Source: CAZJLP01 sp964546955 (lineage in GTDB: Bacteria > Verrucomicrobiota > Verrucomicrobiia > Opitutales > Opitutaceae). From it: DNA of 64,000 nt. Numbering within the stretch: position 1 is the stretch's first letter; the number at the start of each line of letters is the position of its first letter. Shown piece by piece: positions 33,338 through 42,829 of this stretch. The notes under the pieces are model-generated. The model had not been told where the DNA came from. It saw only the letters and a list, made by a program, of their open reading frames with translations, and ran no database searches. The stretch covers positions 1 through 64,000 of the forward strand of contig CAZJLP010000014.1 of assembly GCA_964546955.1 (NCBI GenBank). Reading direction: 5' to 3'. The translations under genes and the position numbers were made by a program.

Positions 33338-36300
33338 TTAATAGGTTTTGTTTTGGATTAAGTTGTCAGCGCCCGTTCCGGCGGGCCGCACGATCAGGAT
33401 GGGGCGGCCAGGCTTGAGCAGCACGGTGGAGCCGGCGTCGGCGGGGGCCCCCTGCCTCTTCCAGGTGGCGCCGTCGTGGTAATAATTCAGCCAGGCAGCT
33501 CCGCTCCACAACCGCACGTGATCGCCGGCCGTGGGGTTCCCCAAATTACTTGTCCAGCCCGGCAGGAGGGCCTGGAGCGGAAAGCTGGTGAAGGTCTCCG
33601 CCACCGGCAGAAGCGACACGAACGACGAGCCGCCTCGCGCCACCCGCACATTCGCGGGGGTGGCGGAAACTTGGCCGAGCATCACAAGCGAGGTGGTGGC
33701 ACCGCGGCGGAAGAGCATCCAGCCTTGGTGAGGCAAGACCGCGGTCGCATCCGCATTCGCCCCGCCCTGATTCTGCCAGAATGAGCCGTTGTGGAAATAA
33801 GTCTCCCACGCGCTGCCGTTCCACATGCGCAGCCGGTCCGCGGTCGCCTCGGTGCCGGACTGCAATGTGCCCGCCGGGAAAAGCGAGGCCAGGGTGTCGG
33901 CCGGCAGCAATTCGTAGGTGTCCGCTCCGGGCACCACGCCGATCGCGTTCAGATCGACGCCCTCCGCCACGAGACTGAGCTGCGTGGCCGTGTTCTGCGC
34001 TCCCAGAGCCGTCGACACAAGGAAGGTGCGACCCGCCGCGTTCCCCCTTGTGATCCGGAGGAGATAGGGGGTGGTTGCCTGCGAGAGCTGGCCGGGCATC
34101 CAGCTCGCGGAGCTGTTCTCAAGCGTGCGTGCGCCGAGGCCGCTTATAAACCCGGCAGCTTGGCCGCTAACCGCACCGAGGACCTCATTCAGCGGTAAGC
34201 TGAGCGCGGTTTCCTGATTTTTTGGAAACACATAGGTCATGCGTCCGAAGGGCGTGGTGGCGTGTGTCACACCATCTGCCGTCACAGAGAGACGAAGATA
34301 GCGATTTGGCGACGATGTGTTGGCGTCAACGACAGTGACGTTTTCACCGACGCTCCCGGGGCTCGCCGCCAGGATGGTCCAGATTTTAAGATCATCGCTC
34401 GCTTCGACCACGTAGCTGACGTCGCCGCGGGCATGCAGGAAGGTCAGCGTCAACCGGCCGGCATCGATTCCCAGCGTCGGGAGCCCGGCGCGGTTAGGAG
34501 ACCTCGCATCCGTGCCGAGTGCGTATTCGAGCAGCGCGGACAGGAGGTCGCCGTCGAGGTCCGTCCCGGCGGCCGCCGCAGTGAAACCGACCGTGAGGTT
34601 TACGGACGCGGATGTGGTCGACGCCGTGTCGTTATCAAAGGCCCTCGCCACGACCGAATGCGCGCCCGGCGCCGCATTTGCCCAGGCGAAGCTGTAGGGA
34701 GACGTGTTGTCCGTTCCCACGAGGACGCCATCCGCGTAGAATTCGACCCGGTCGATGTTGCCGTCGTTGTCGGAAGCATCAGCCGAGAGCGTGACGGCGG
34801 CCGGCAGGAGGAAACGGGTGCCGTCAGTCGGCGCGGTCAGCGCGATGGTCGGCGGGACATTGCTTCGGTTGGCCACGGTGACGTTGGCGATAGCCGAAAG
34901 GCTCGCGCGGTTCTCGTTGTCGATCGCCACCGCGGAGAACGTATAGGTGCCGGCGCCTTGCGGCGGAGCGGTCAGTTCGTACGGCGCAGTGGCATCCGAG
35001 CCGAGTTTGGTCGTGCCGAGGAAAAAGTCGACCCGGGCCACGGTGCCATCCGGATCGGTCGCGGTGGCCTTGAGCGTGACCGCGGCAGGCGCCGTGTAGG
35101 TCGCGCCTCCAACCGGGGCGGCCAGCGTCACGACCGGTGAAAACGCGTTGGCCGTGGAAAATCTCGCCGACGGACTGGACCCTTGGTTGATACCGTCGAA
35201 AGCCATCGCGCGCCATTCATAATGCGAGGCTTTTTCGAGCCCGGTCCAGGTCAGCTGGGCGACGGTTTCACCCGGGGCGAGCGAGACCGTGCCGAGCGGG
35301 ATCCAATCGGATACAGGCGATTGCATGTCGTAAGGCAGAACGAAGGTCCCCTGCAGCGTGGGAATACCGTCCGTGGCATTGGGCGCGCGCCCGAGGGAAG
35401 GCGAATACGCCTCCGACGTGATCGTGTTGCTCGCCGGCGAGAATGTATAATAACGCAGAAACCCGTTTCCGCCATTCGCCGCGCCTTGGTAGTCCTGAAG
35501 GATCGAATACACGGTGCGTCCCTGATAGACGTCCGTGCGGCGTCCTTCCGCGTGGATGTGTCCGCAGAGGAGCATGAACAGATTCGGGTTGTTCTTCAGT
35601 CCATCGTAAATCTGCTGGCCCTGACCGCCGAAATTGGCCGGGTTGCCGCCACCGACGATCCAGTGACTCGTCACGAGGGCACGACGGTGCGGGTGTGCCT
35701 TGAGCAATGCGTCCGCCCAGGCGATGACGGCGGGATCAGCCGCGGTGCGATATTCCAGATGGATGATGATGAAATCCAGGCCGCTCGCGCTGAAGAGCTG
35801 ATAATTGTTGTCGTTGTTCGCGCCGTAGTTGCCGCCCCAATAAGGACGGCCGAGATACCGGTTCACGCCGAAGTACTGATTGTAGTAGAAGGTCGCGGAC
35901 TCGGGATTTCCGATAGACGCCTGGTCGTGATTGCCGGGCGCCGCACCGAACGGGATGCCATAAGCGCGCAGGGTCGTGGCGTGGTTTTCCAGGACGGTCA
36001 TTGCCTGGTTCGCATTGACCCATTGCTGAGGGATCGAATCCCCGTTCTCTACGATGTCGCCCATGTGGGTGACGAAAGCAATATTGCGAACGTCGCGCTG
36101 ACTGACGATCCAGTTGGTCTGAGCGAGGAAGTGCGCGAGGCGGGTGCCACCCGTATTCTGCGAGTAGTATTGAGTGTCAGGGATCGTGACCAATGTGAAG
36201 TCCGGGCCAGGGGTGGCCGGCGTCGTCTTTCGTCCATAGAACGTGACGGTCGTGCCATCGCCTTCCGGGTCGGCCACGTTGGCCGTCAGCAGGACGGAGC

Positions 36301-39300
36301 TGCCGATACCAGTGGCATTATTGACGGGGCTGGTCGGAGTCGCGACCGGCGGCTGGTTGGGATTCGGTGTCACGCTGAGCGTCGCGACCTGGCTGGTTTC
36401 GGTCGCACCGAGATTGTCGATCGCTCGCGCGACCACTTGGTACGAGCCGACGGCGGGCGGCGTCCACGCATAGGCGTAAGGCGCGGTGTTATCCTCCCCT
36501 ACCTTAACGCCCTCGACGAAGAATTCGACCCGAGCAATGCTGCCGTCGGCGTCTGCGGCTGTCGCCGCAAACGTGAACGCTGCCGGGTACACCGAGGACG
36601 CGCCGGCGGCGGGAGCATCCAGCACGATCGAAGGGGATACGTTGATCGTCGAAAAGGGAGCGCCTTCGACCCAGGTTGGATTTCCCACGACGGCGCCGAC
36701 AGGAGCGCCGGTGACCGTCGTGGAATTTTCGACCGAGGTCCCCGCGGCTTCGTTGAGGCCATAGCGCGCGATAAGGCCATCGGCCGCGGAGATTTCAAAA
36801 TCCTTTGCGGCAGCGATCTGAGCAGGTGTGCGCACGATATTCCAGAGGCGGACTTCATCGATGCGGCCGGCAAACGCGCCCTCGCGCACACCGCTGGAGT
36901 TCATCGCGGTCGCAATCCCGAAGTGTTGAATCGTGTCGAAACGCGGACGCGCGCCCACCGCCGCGGTGGCGGATCCCACCTGGACACCGTCGAGGAAGAG
37001 TTTCCACGTGGCCGTCGCGCCGTCGTAGGTGGCGGCAGCGTGATGCCACGTGCCGTTCTGGATCGGTGCGTTCGTGCCGATGACGGGGTAGTTCTGCCCG
37101 GCGCTCAGACCGGGCGCGGGGTACGTTTCAAAATCGGCCACGAGCCGGCCCGCCGCGTCGATGCCGAAGAAGTAGCCACAGTCCACATTGCTGCCGTCGC
37201 TTTCGCCGCGGCCCTTGCCAAAGAGGGGCACGCCGCTGACTCCGCCCGAGCCGGAGCCGGAAACAATGCCGGCTCCTTCCTTCCGGAACCAGCACTCAAT
37301 GGTGAACGCATTGGACGGAGGACCGCCGAGATTCAATTCCGGCGCCACGCCCATCGTCACAAAATCGTCCACGCCGTCAAACCGCAGAGCGGTATTCGAC
37401 GGAGGACTCGTCGGATCGAAATTGACGATCACCGTGACTGCGGAACTGACCGCAGATGCCGCGAGATCGTCCACCGCCCGCACGGTGTAGCGGTAGGTGC
37501 CGGAACCGAGATTCGTCTGCGTCAGCTCATAGGGAGCCGTATCGTCCGTAGCGATCACCACGCCGTCTCGCAGAAACTCGACTTGCGCGACCGAGCCGTT
37601 GGCATCGGCGGCGGATGCCTCAACGATGAAGGCGGCAGGCGCCAGGTACGTGGTTCCGCTGGAGGGCGAGGTGATCGCAACAAACGGCGCCGGATTGGCG
37701 TTGAACGGAGCACCCGTCGACCAGACCGGGCCGTTGGTCAAGGTTCCCGTGATCGTGGAGGCTGCCGTGCTGGTAAGCGTCGGGCCGCTGCCTTCGCTCA
37801 TGCTCCAGCGGGCCACCAGACCCGGCGCGCTCGCCAGTTGCTGATTGATCGTCGCCTGGATCTCGAACTGCGTGCGGGCGCGATTCCAGATGCGCACTTC
37901 GTCCATCAAGCCGAAAAAGGCACCCTCGGGAACGCCGGTGGAATTGAGCGCGGCCCCCAGGGCAGAGTGTTGGATGCTATCGCTGCGCGGGACCTGACCG
38001 CCGGTCGTGCCGGTCGCCTCGAGACCGCCGTTAAGGTACAACCGCCACTCGAAAGTCGCGGCATCGAAAGTAACGGCGGCATGCTGCCAGGTGCCGGTCG
38101 AGACCGGGTTGGTGCCGACAATGGGATGATTGAGGCCCGTTGCCAGGTCTTCAAAGTCGGCCGCGAGTCTTCCGGTCGTTCCTTGAATGCCGAAAAGATA
38201 ATTGCAATCCACCGTGGAACCATCGCTTTCGCCGCGGCCCTTGGAGATCAGTGGAACGACTGCCACACCACCGGAACCGGATGACGCCGTTACACCGGGG
38301 CCGTCCCGCCGGAACCAGAGCTCAAGCGTGAAGCTGCCCAGCCCCAAGACCGGATTGTTGCCGAACGTCACGTAGTCGTTGGTACCATCGAAAAAAAGAC
38401 CGCCAGCGCCTCCCGGAGGCTGCACCGTTACCGCGCGGGTCGCTGACATCGCCGCGGCTCCGCCCGTATCGATGGCGCGGGCGCGCAGCACATGCGTACC
38501 GAGAGAAAGCGACGAGACTGAGAAGGCATAAGGCGCGGCGAGATCCTCGCCGAGCTTCGTGGAACCGTCGTAGAACTCCACCTTGGCAATGCCCTGCGCA
38601 TCAGAGGCCGTGGCTTCGATTGTGAAAGGCACGCCCTGGCTAATCGTGGCGCCATCGGCCGGAGTCGTGAGCGCGACGATCGGTGGAGGATTGATCGCAC
38701 CCGTGGTGAGAAAGGCGAAGCTGAAGACGTCCTCCGCCGGATCGATTCCATCCTCGAGTGACGGCGTCGTCGTCGCATTGGTCAGGTCCCGGCTTTCGAT
38801 GACCCACCGCCCATTGGACGAGTCCCATTCGGCCGAAATGATATTGTCGAGCATGTTGCCCGCACCGCCCGCCGCCGCGCCGCCCCATTCCGGACTCACG
38901 ATGAGGACACCGGTCGAGTTGCTATGCCCAGGAATCGAGAGGTACCACTGCCCCACTCCGCCCTTGGTCACGATGAAAGCACCCGCCGCGATATCCGTGC
39001 TGGCGTTCTGATTGACCCGCCCAATGGCAGCCAGCTGGTTGCTTCCCACACCCGACGCAGGCAGATAGACGAAAGCGACCGGATCGGCTTCGTAGTTCGC
39101 GCCGGTGGCTTCGTTGTCTTTGCAGAAAATCGAGAATGAACCGTCGGCATTGGGACGGCTGAGAGCGTAATTGTCTTCATTCTTGGCACCGTTGACGAGC
39201 AGTACGCCTTCGTCGGAGGACGCCCCAAAGGACGTGAGATCGAGAGTGTATTGGCCCGCGGTAGCCGTGTTCTGGAAAGGCTGGCCCGTGCCCAAGGTGA

Positions 39301-39784
39301 TGCCGGGAGACGCCACGATCGACGTCAGCACCGTGTTGTTCGCCGCATTGGTCGCCACACCGCCGAAGTACTGTGAGTAAGGAAAATAGCCGAAAGCCAC
39401 GTTCATGTTCACCTCATCGCCCTGAGCCGCCCGAAAAAGCGAAAGAAAGTAGCCGGAGGCGTCGGACGACGTGGCGGTGGTCGCGTAGAAAGGGGCGATC
39501 GGATTGCCGGTCGCGGAATCGTCCCGGCCATTCTGGCGGACGCTGCTGATCAGGACCCCCGATGCCGTGTCGCTAGGATTCCCGAAACTCAGGTTGTAGT
39601 CAGCGCGGTTGCGCACCGCGGGAATCGTAAAGCCGGGGGTGCCGCCGGGGGCGATCGCGACGACGATGTCGCCGGGATTGTTGTTAAAATTTAGCTGTGT
39701 GACATCGAGATTGCCGAACTGCAGAGTTTGCGCTCCGAGCGCAAAAGGCAGCGTGCTGGCGAGAGCGGCGAGGAAACGTTTCAT
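33338..39784 (-). CDS. Giant secreted metallophosphoesterase with LamG, Ig-like and TIGR02597-like domains
   Basis: 2148 residues. Order: signal peptide; an N-terminal region of unknown type (to about 370); Ig-like domain; LamG domain (about 460-690); Ig-like; second LamG (about 800-1040); Ig-like; calcineurin-like phosphoesterase (about 1190-1440) with VTIPDTQYY, HMGDIVENGD, APGNHDQ, VTSHW and CGHIHAEG metal motifs; two more Ig-like domains; a DGDLLSALLEYALGTD segment; and from about 1840 a TIGR02597-like tail (ADTYELLPADTLASLF). It is probably exported and cell-surface or matrix associated, cleaving phosphate esters. It lies between a TPR gene (29 nt upstream) and its coupled PEP-CTERM gene. 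Confidence 0.88.
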   Translation of the reverse strand: MKRFLAALASTLPFALGAQTLQFGNLDVTQLNFNNNPGDIVVAIAPGGTPGFTIPAVRNRADYNLSFGNPSDTASGVLISSVRQNGRDDSATGNPIAPFYATTATSSDASGYFLSLFRAAQGDEVNMNVAFGYFPYSQYFGGVATNAANNTVLTSIVASPGITLGTGQPFQNTATAGQYTLDLTSFGASSDEGVLLVNGAKNEDNYALSRPNADGSFSIFCKDNEATGANYEADPVAFVYLPASGVGSNQLAAIGRVNQNASTDIAAGAFIVTKGGVGQWYLSIPGHSNSTGVLIVSPEWGGAAAGGAGNMLDNIISAEWDSSNGRWVIESRDLTNATTTPSLEDGIDPAEDVFSFAFLTTGAINPPPIVALTTPADGATISQGVPFTIEATASDAQGIAKVEFYDGSTKLGEDLAAPYAFSVSSLSLGTHVLRARAIDTGGAAAMSATRAVTVQPPGGAGGLFFDGTNDYVTFGNNPVLGLGSFTLELWFRRDGPGVTASSGSGGVAVVPLISKGRGESDGSTVDCNYLFGIQGTTGRLAADFEDLATGLNHPIVGTNPVSTGTWQHAAVTFDAATFEWRLYLNGGLEATGTTGGQVPRSDSIQHSALGAALNSTGVPEGAFFGLMDEVRIWNRARTQFEIQATINQQLASAPGLVARWSMSEGSGPTLTSTAASTITGTLTNGPVWSTGAPFNANPAPFVAITSPSSGTTYLAPAAFIVEASAADANGSVAQVEFLRDGVVIATDDTAPYELTQTNLGSGTYRYTVRAVDDLAASAVSSAVTVIVNFDPTSPPSNTALRFDGVDDFVTMGVAPELNLGGPPSNAFTIECWFRKEGAGIVSGSGSGGVSGVPLFGKGRGESDGSNVDCGYFFGIDAAGRLVADFETYPAPGLSAGQNYPVIGTNAPIQNGTWHHAAATYDGATATWKLFLDGVQVGSATAAVGARPRFDTIQHFGIATAMNSSGVREGAFAGRIDEVRLWNIVRTPAQIAAAKDFEISAADGLIARYGLNEAAGTSVENSTTVTGAPVGAVVGNPTWVEGAPFSTINVSPSIVLDAPAAGASSVYPAAFTFAATAADADGSIARVEFFVEGVKVGEDNTAPYAYAWTPPAVGSYQVVARAIDNLGATETSQVATLSVTPNPNQPPVATPTSPVNNATGIGSSVLLTANVADPEGDGTTVTFYGRKTTPATPGPDFTLVTIPDTQYYSQNTGGTRLAHFLAQTNWIVSQRDVRNIAFVTHMGDIVENGDSIPQQWVNANQAMTVLENHATTLRAYGIPFGAAPGNHDQASIGNPESATFYYNQYFGVNRYLGRPYWGGNYGANNDNNYQLFSASGLDFIIIHLEYRTAADPAVIAWADALLKAHPHRRALVTSHWIVGGGNPANFGGQGQQIYDGLKNNPNLFMLLCGHIHAEGRRTDVYQGRTVYSILQDYQGAANGGNGFLRYYTFSPASNTITSEAYSPSLGRAPNATDGIPTLQGTFVLPYDMQSPVSDWIPLGTVSLAPGETVAQLTWTGLEKASHYEWRAMAFDGINQGSSPSARFSTANAFSPVVTLAAPVGGATYTAPAAVTLKATATDPDGTVARVDFFLGTTKLGSDATAPYELTAPPQGAGTYTFSAVAIDNENRASLSAIANVTVANRSNVPPTIALTAPTDGTRFLLPAAVTLSADASDNDGNIDRVEFYADGVLVGTDNTSPYSFAWANAAPGAHSVVARAFDNDTASTTSASVNLTVGFTAAAAGTDLDGDLLSALLEYALGTDARSPNRAGLPTLGIDAGRLTLTFLHARGDVSYVVEASDDLKIWTILAASPGSVGENVTVVDANTSSPNRYLRLSVTADGVTHATTPFGRMTYVFPKNQETALSLPLNEVLGAVSGQAAGFISGLGARTLENSSASWMPGQLSQATTPYLLRITRGNAAGRTFLVSTALGAQNTATQLSLVAEGVDLNAIGVVPGADTYELLPADTLASLFPAGTLQSGTEATADRLRMWNGSAWETYFHNGSFWQNQGGANADATAVLPHQGWMLFRRGATTSLVMLGQVSATPANVRVARGGSSFVSLLPVAETFTSFPLQALLPGWTSNLGNPTAGDHVRLWSGAAWLNYYHDGATWKRQGAPADAGSTVLLKPGRPILIVRPAGTGADNLIQNKTY

Positions 39785-39813
39785 GAGAATAGAAGGAGAA
39801 AACGAGGAAATAG

Positions 39814-40695
39814 TCAGCTGCGGGTTTGGCGCGGCGCGGCGGCTTCACGGCGCGCCTGAGCGAGCAGCGGATCAAGCTCTGCTGCGACGTTGCGAAGAGC
39901 GGGCAATCCCCGCTCCAGATTGGGCAGGCCGGTCAGATGGCGATGAAGGTCCTCCGCCGCGTCGCGAGCTTCGATGATCCGTCCCGCCTGCAACAGCAAC
40001 TGCGCCCGCTTGAGCAGCCAAGGTTCCGGACGCGGGTCCTTCTGGGCGAGGAGCTCGAGTCGGCCCACAGCAGCGTCGATTCGACCGAGTCCAGCCTCAA
40101 GGGCCAGTGCGCGAGTCAGCAATGAGGGGATTGGCCCCAGCCGCGCGATGGCGCGATCCAAGGCCTCCACGGCTTCGGTGGAAAAGCCCCCGGCCGAAAG
40201 GGCGTCCGTGGCTTCCTGCGTGAGATCGAGGTTGTTAAACGTCTCCGAGTGACGCAGGACAGCCCGATAGTCCGCCCACGCCGCTTCGGTTCGGCCCAGC
40301 ACAGTGTGGACTCGCGCACGAGTCGTCAGCGCCTGCAAGTGCGCGGGCTCTTTCTCCAGGAACGCATCCAGCAGGACTTTGGCCTCGGCTTGCCGGTCCA
40401 GGCCATGCAAGGCTTGCGCCTTGAGCGGCGCGCTGTCGCGGCGGTGCGGGGCGAGCCGCTCGAACACGGCAACCTCGGCGAGCGCATGGTCCCATTCCCG
40501 GTGCTCGCCATAGAGCGTCGCGAGTGCGAACCGCGCCTCCGGATTTTTCGGTGCAAGGGCCACTGATTTCTCCGCCGCCGCAATCTTTTCGTGCAACGCA
40601 CCGTGAGCCCACATGTACCCGGTGGAGACAAAGATCGCCAAAAAGCCCAAGGCGAGTCGGCCCATTCGGGACAGGGAAATGCGGAAGAGATGCAT
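39814..40695 (-). CDS. TPR-repeat protein with N-terminal membrane anchor or signal
   Basis: 293 residues: a hydrophobic N-terminus (residues about 11-30), then HGALHEKIAAAEKSVALAPKNPEARFALATLYGEHREWDHALAEV and further TPR-like helical pairs to the end. TPR proteins act as scaffolds. The HG-LHE-I start is, to my recollection, seen in TPR proteins near phosphoesterase and HupE-type genes. It is the first gene of the operon TPR, phosphoesterase, PEP-CTERM. An in-frame second ATG at 40665 is also possible. Confidence 0.85.
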   Translation of the reverse strand: MHLFRISLSRMGRLALGFLAIFVSTGYMWAHGALHEKIAAAEKSVALAPKNPEARFALATLYGEHREWDHALAEVAVFERLAPHRRDSAPLKAQALHGLDRQAEAKVLLDAFLEKEPAHLQALTTRARVHTVLGRTEAAWADYRAVLRHSETFNNLDLTQEATDALSAGGFSTEAVEALDRAIARLGPIPSLLTRALALEAGLGRIDAAVGRLELLAQKDPRPEPWLLKRAQLLLQAGRIIEARDAAEDLHRHLTGLPNLERGLPALRNVAAELDPLLAQARREAAAPRQTRS

Positions 40696-40893
40696 GGCTT
40701 TCGATGCGCGCCGACGCGTGGTGGTCGAAATCGCGAGTGCGCGCCGGACCGTGCGCCACCCGCCGCCGCGCCAGCAAACCCAAAGAAACGTGCACGCAGA
40801 ATTTCACCGGCGCGTCACCGAGCTGTCACTCAGCCGCGCCGAGTTTGGTCGCAGACTCCCGTTTACACACCGCAACGGACCGACCAGAGCCGT

Positions 40894-41880
40894 TCAGGCT
40901 TCTGCTTCGGGTTCGCTTTGGGCAGTGTCCTGCAGCGGCTTCGGCTTCAACGTCACCTTGAATGGCTTTTTCCCTGCGGGCTGGCCGAAGATTGCGTCCA
41001 TCAACTTTTCTTCTGGGGTCTTTTCGTGAAGTTCGCCAGGGGAGAAATTACGCGGCAGCGTTCGGTCGGTTCTGGCAGCAAAGGGACTCGTACGCAGCCG
41101 AGCCTCCGACGCTTCGAGCGCGGCCGCCGCCTCTCCTAGGAACAGATCGATCGAATGATGCAGCGGTCCCACGAGTAGCGCGTAGAGCGACGCGAGCTGC
41201 CCGGCGGCGTCTTCGTCAGACTGGCGAAGGTCGCCGATCAAACGGAGCACGTCTTCGAGTTGCGCCATCGCGCGCAATGTCGCCAGCAGAAGATCGGCCT
41301 CGTCGGTCGGCTGTCCCGGTCGAAAGACTTCCACCAGGGCATCGGGATCGCGCAGCATTGACAGAAAGTAAGCGCGGCGTTCGCCGTTTTCCGTGTGGGG
41401 CGAACCGAGGCGGGCCACGGCCGACACGTCCTCGGAAAAGAAGGCTTCGCCGACGAGGGCCAGCACCCGGTAGTACTCGTCCAACGCAAACGGCGCAGCG
41501 GCCCGGTGCTCCGTCCAGCGACCGCCCAAATGCCGTCGAAGCCTCTTGGGCAGGTCGTTCTTCAGCTTCACCAGCGCAAAGCTCAAATAGTTCACGTCGG
41601 CGAGCATATCCTGGTCGGGAGCGTGGACCGGACGTTCCGTCACGAATCCCGCGTAGATCGAAAACTCAAGAAGGCTGTGGTAAAATAGAAGGTGCCTGAG
41701 TTGTTCGCGGGCCCACTCCAGCATCTGGCGGCTGATCCCGGGAGATGCCTCCGCCGATGGACGCGCGAGAGCATTCTGCGCCTCGGGGTTGGCAAGAATC
41801 TCTTGTAATCGGGCGATATCGATCAACGTGGGCCCGTAACGGCCGGTCAAATACGCGGTATTGGCCTCGGCGGTGGTCAT
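40894..41880 (-). CDS. Unknown soluble protein, last gene of a four-gene cluster
   Basis: 328 residues, acidic, with no signal peptide or membrane segment and a mainly helical composition. The C-terminus is Lys/Pro/Glu-rich (KKPFKVTLKPKPLQDTAQSEPEAEA). No domain was recognised. Its ATG overlaps the stop of the upstream alpha/beta hydrolase gene by four bases, so the two are co-translated. The following 198 bp to the TPR gene hold no gene and probably the TPR promoter. Confidence 0.75.
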   Translation of the reverse strand: MTTAEANTAYLTGRYGPTLIDIARLQEILANPEAQNALARPSAEASPGISRQMLEWAREQLRHLLFYHSLLEFSIYAGFVTERPVHAPDQDMLADVNYLSFALVKLKNDLPKRLRRHLGGRWTEHRAAAPFALDEYYRVLALVGEAFFSEDVSAVARLGSPHTENGERRAYFLSMLRDPDALVEVFRPGQPTDEADLLLATLRAMAQLEDVLRLIGDLRQSDEDAAGQLASLYALLVGPLHHSIDLFLGEAAAALEASEARLRTSPFAARTDRTLPRNFSPGELHEKTPEEKLMDAIFGQPAGKKPFKVTLKPKPLQDTAQSEPEAEA

Positions 41881-42695
41881 CGAAGAGCCTTGAGCACGTG
41901 ATCAACGGGAATGTCGTAGCCATCGACGGGCTTGCAGAGGCCGCTATGGGTCCGCGCCGGCACCCGCTCCGCCGTCGGGTCTTCCAAAAAACGCTGATTC
42001 GTTACAACGGGATCGGAGATCGCCCAAACGACTGAGCGCGCCTTGACGTATTCCGCCGGGCGCGCCGCGAACACCAGGGCTTTTTCCGACTCCGACAGCA
42101 AGGTCTTCAGGAAAGGGGAGTCCGGGTCGAGGTCGCGGATCGACTGATAACGCAATTGCAGCAGGCCCCCGATCAAGCCGCCGAGGAATGGCAGGTTCGC
42201 AAAGAGCGCGGCGCCGAGCTTGGCGCCGTTGGCGCCCTTATGTGCGGGGGCGAACAGAACGAGCTGAATCGCGGCGGTCCAGGGATCGCCATTCCGATGG
42301 TGTTCAATCACTGCTTGTCGCGCCACGGCGGCCCCCAACGAATGAGCGACCAAGGTGAGTCGCGTAAATCGAAAAGCTGGAGGCCGCACGGCATACTGAT
42401 ACTGGCTCGCGTTGACGAACGTGGCCGGTGATTTCCACAGGCGATCGATCGCGTGATATAATTCGACCCCGCTTTCCTCCGCGCCCTGGCGCAGGCTGTC
42501 ATAGCCATAGAAAAGCAGATCGACGCCAGCGGATTCGGTCTTCTGCAGCAGGCCGAAAGGGAATCGGTCCCACGTGGTCTGCGGCGCGCCATTGAAGCCA
42601 TGCACAAAAACGACCAAGTGCCCCGCCGGCTGCAGCGACCAAAACCCCAGACTTTGACGACCGAGAATCGAGGGACAGGGTGGTGTGTGCGTCAT
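41877..42695 (-). CDS. Alpha/beta hydrolase (lipase/esterase-like)
   Basis: About 272 residues. The fold is indicated by LVVFVHGFNGAPQTTWDRF (oxyanion region, residues 28-46) and the nucleophile elbow VAHSLGAAVARQA (Ser119). It resembles the DUF676 / lipase-like group, and an Asp and His in the C-terminal half (VDGYDIPVDHVLKAL) could complete the triad. There is no signal peptide. ATG 42695 is preferred over a GTG at 42731. A 134-bp gap separates it from the giant kinase-like gene upstream; it overlaps the next gene by 4 nt. The substrate is unknown. Confidence 0.82.
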   Translation of the reverse strand: MTHTPPCPSILGRQSLGFWSLQPAGHLVVFVHGFNGAPQTTWDRFPFGLLQKTESAGVDLLFYGYDSLRQGAEESGVELYHAIDRLWKSPATFVNASQYQYAVRPPAFRFTRLTLVAHSLGAAVARQAVIEHHRNGDPWTAAIQLVLFAPAHKGANGAKLGAALFANLPFLGGLIGGLLQLRYQSIRDLDPDSPFLKTLLSESEKALVFAARPAEYVKARSVVWAISDPVVTNQRFLEDPTAERVPARTHSGLCKPVDGYDIPVDHVLKALR

Positions 42696-42829
42696 GGAGG
42701 CGCGTGAGCTAGGCGCAGTCCCCAATCCCACGGCAAGCTCATGACTAACCCAGTTGCTTCACCAAGCGCAAGAGCCGCGCGAGTCGGTACTGGGCCATTA
42801 CGACTACCCACGAATTGGGGGGTGTTCGG

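Noticed and set aside
35183..38284. A 1033-codon plus-strand frame antisense to the giant phosphoesterase
   Set aside because: No domain is seen, the composition is Arg/Gly/Asp-rich, and the opposite strand encodes recognisable LamG, Ig-like and phosphoesterase domains.
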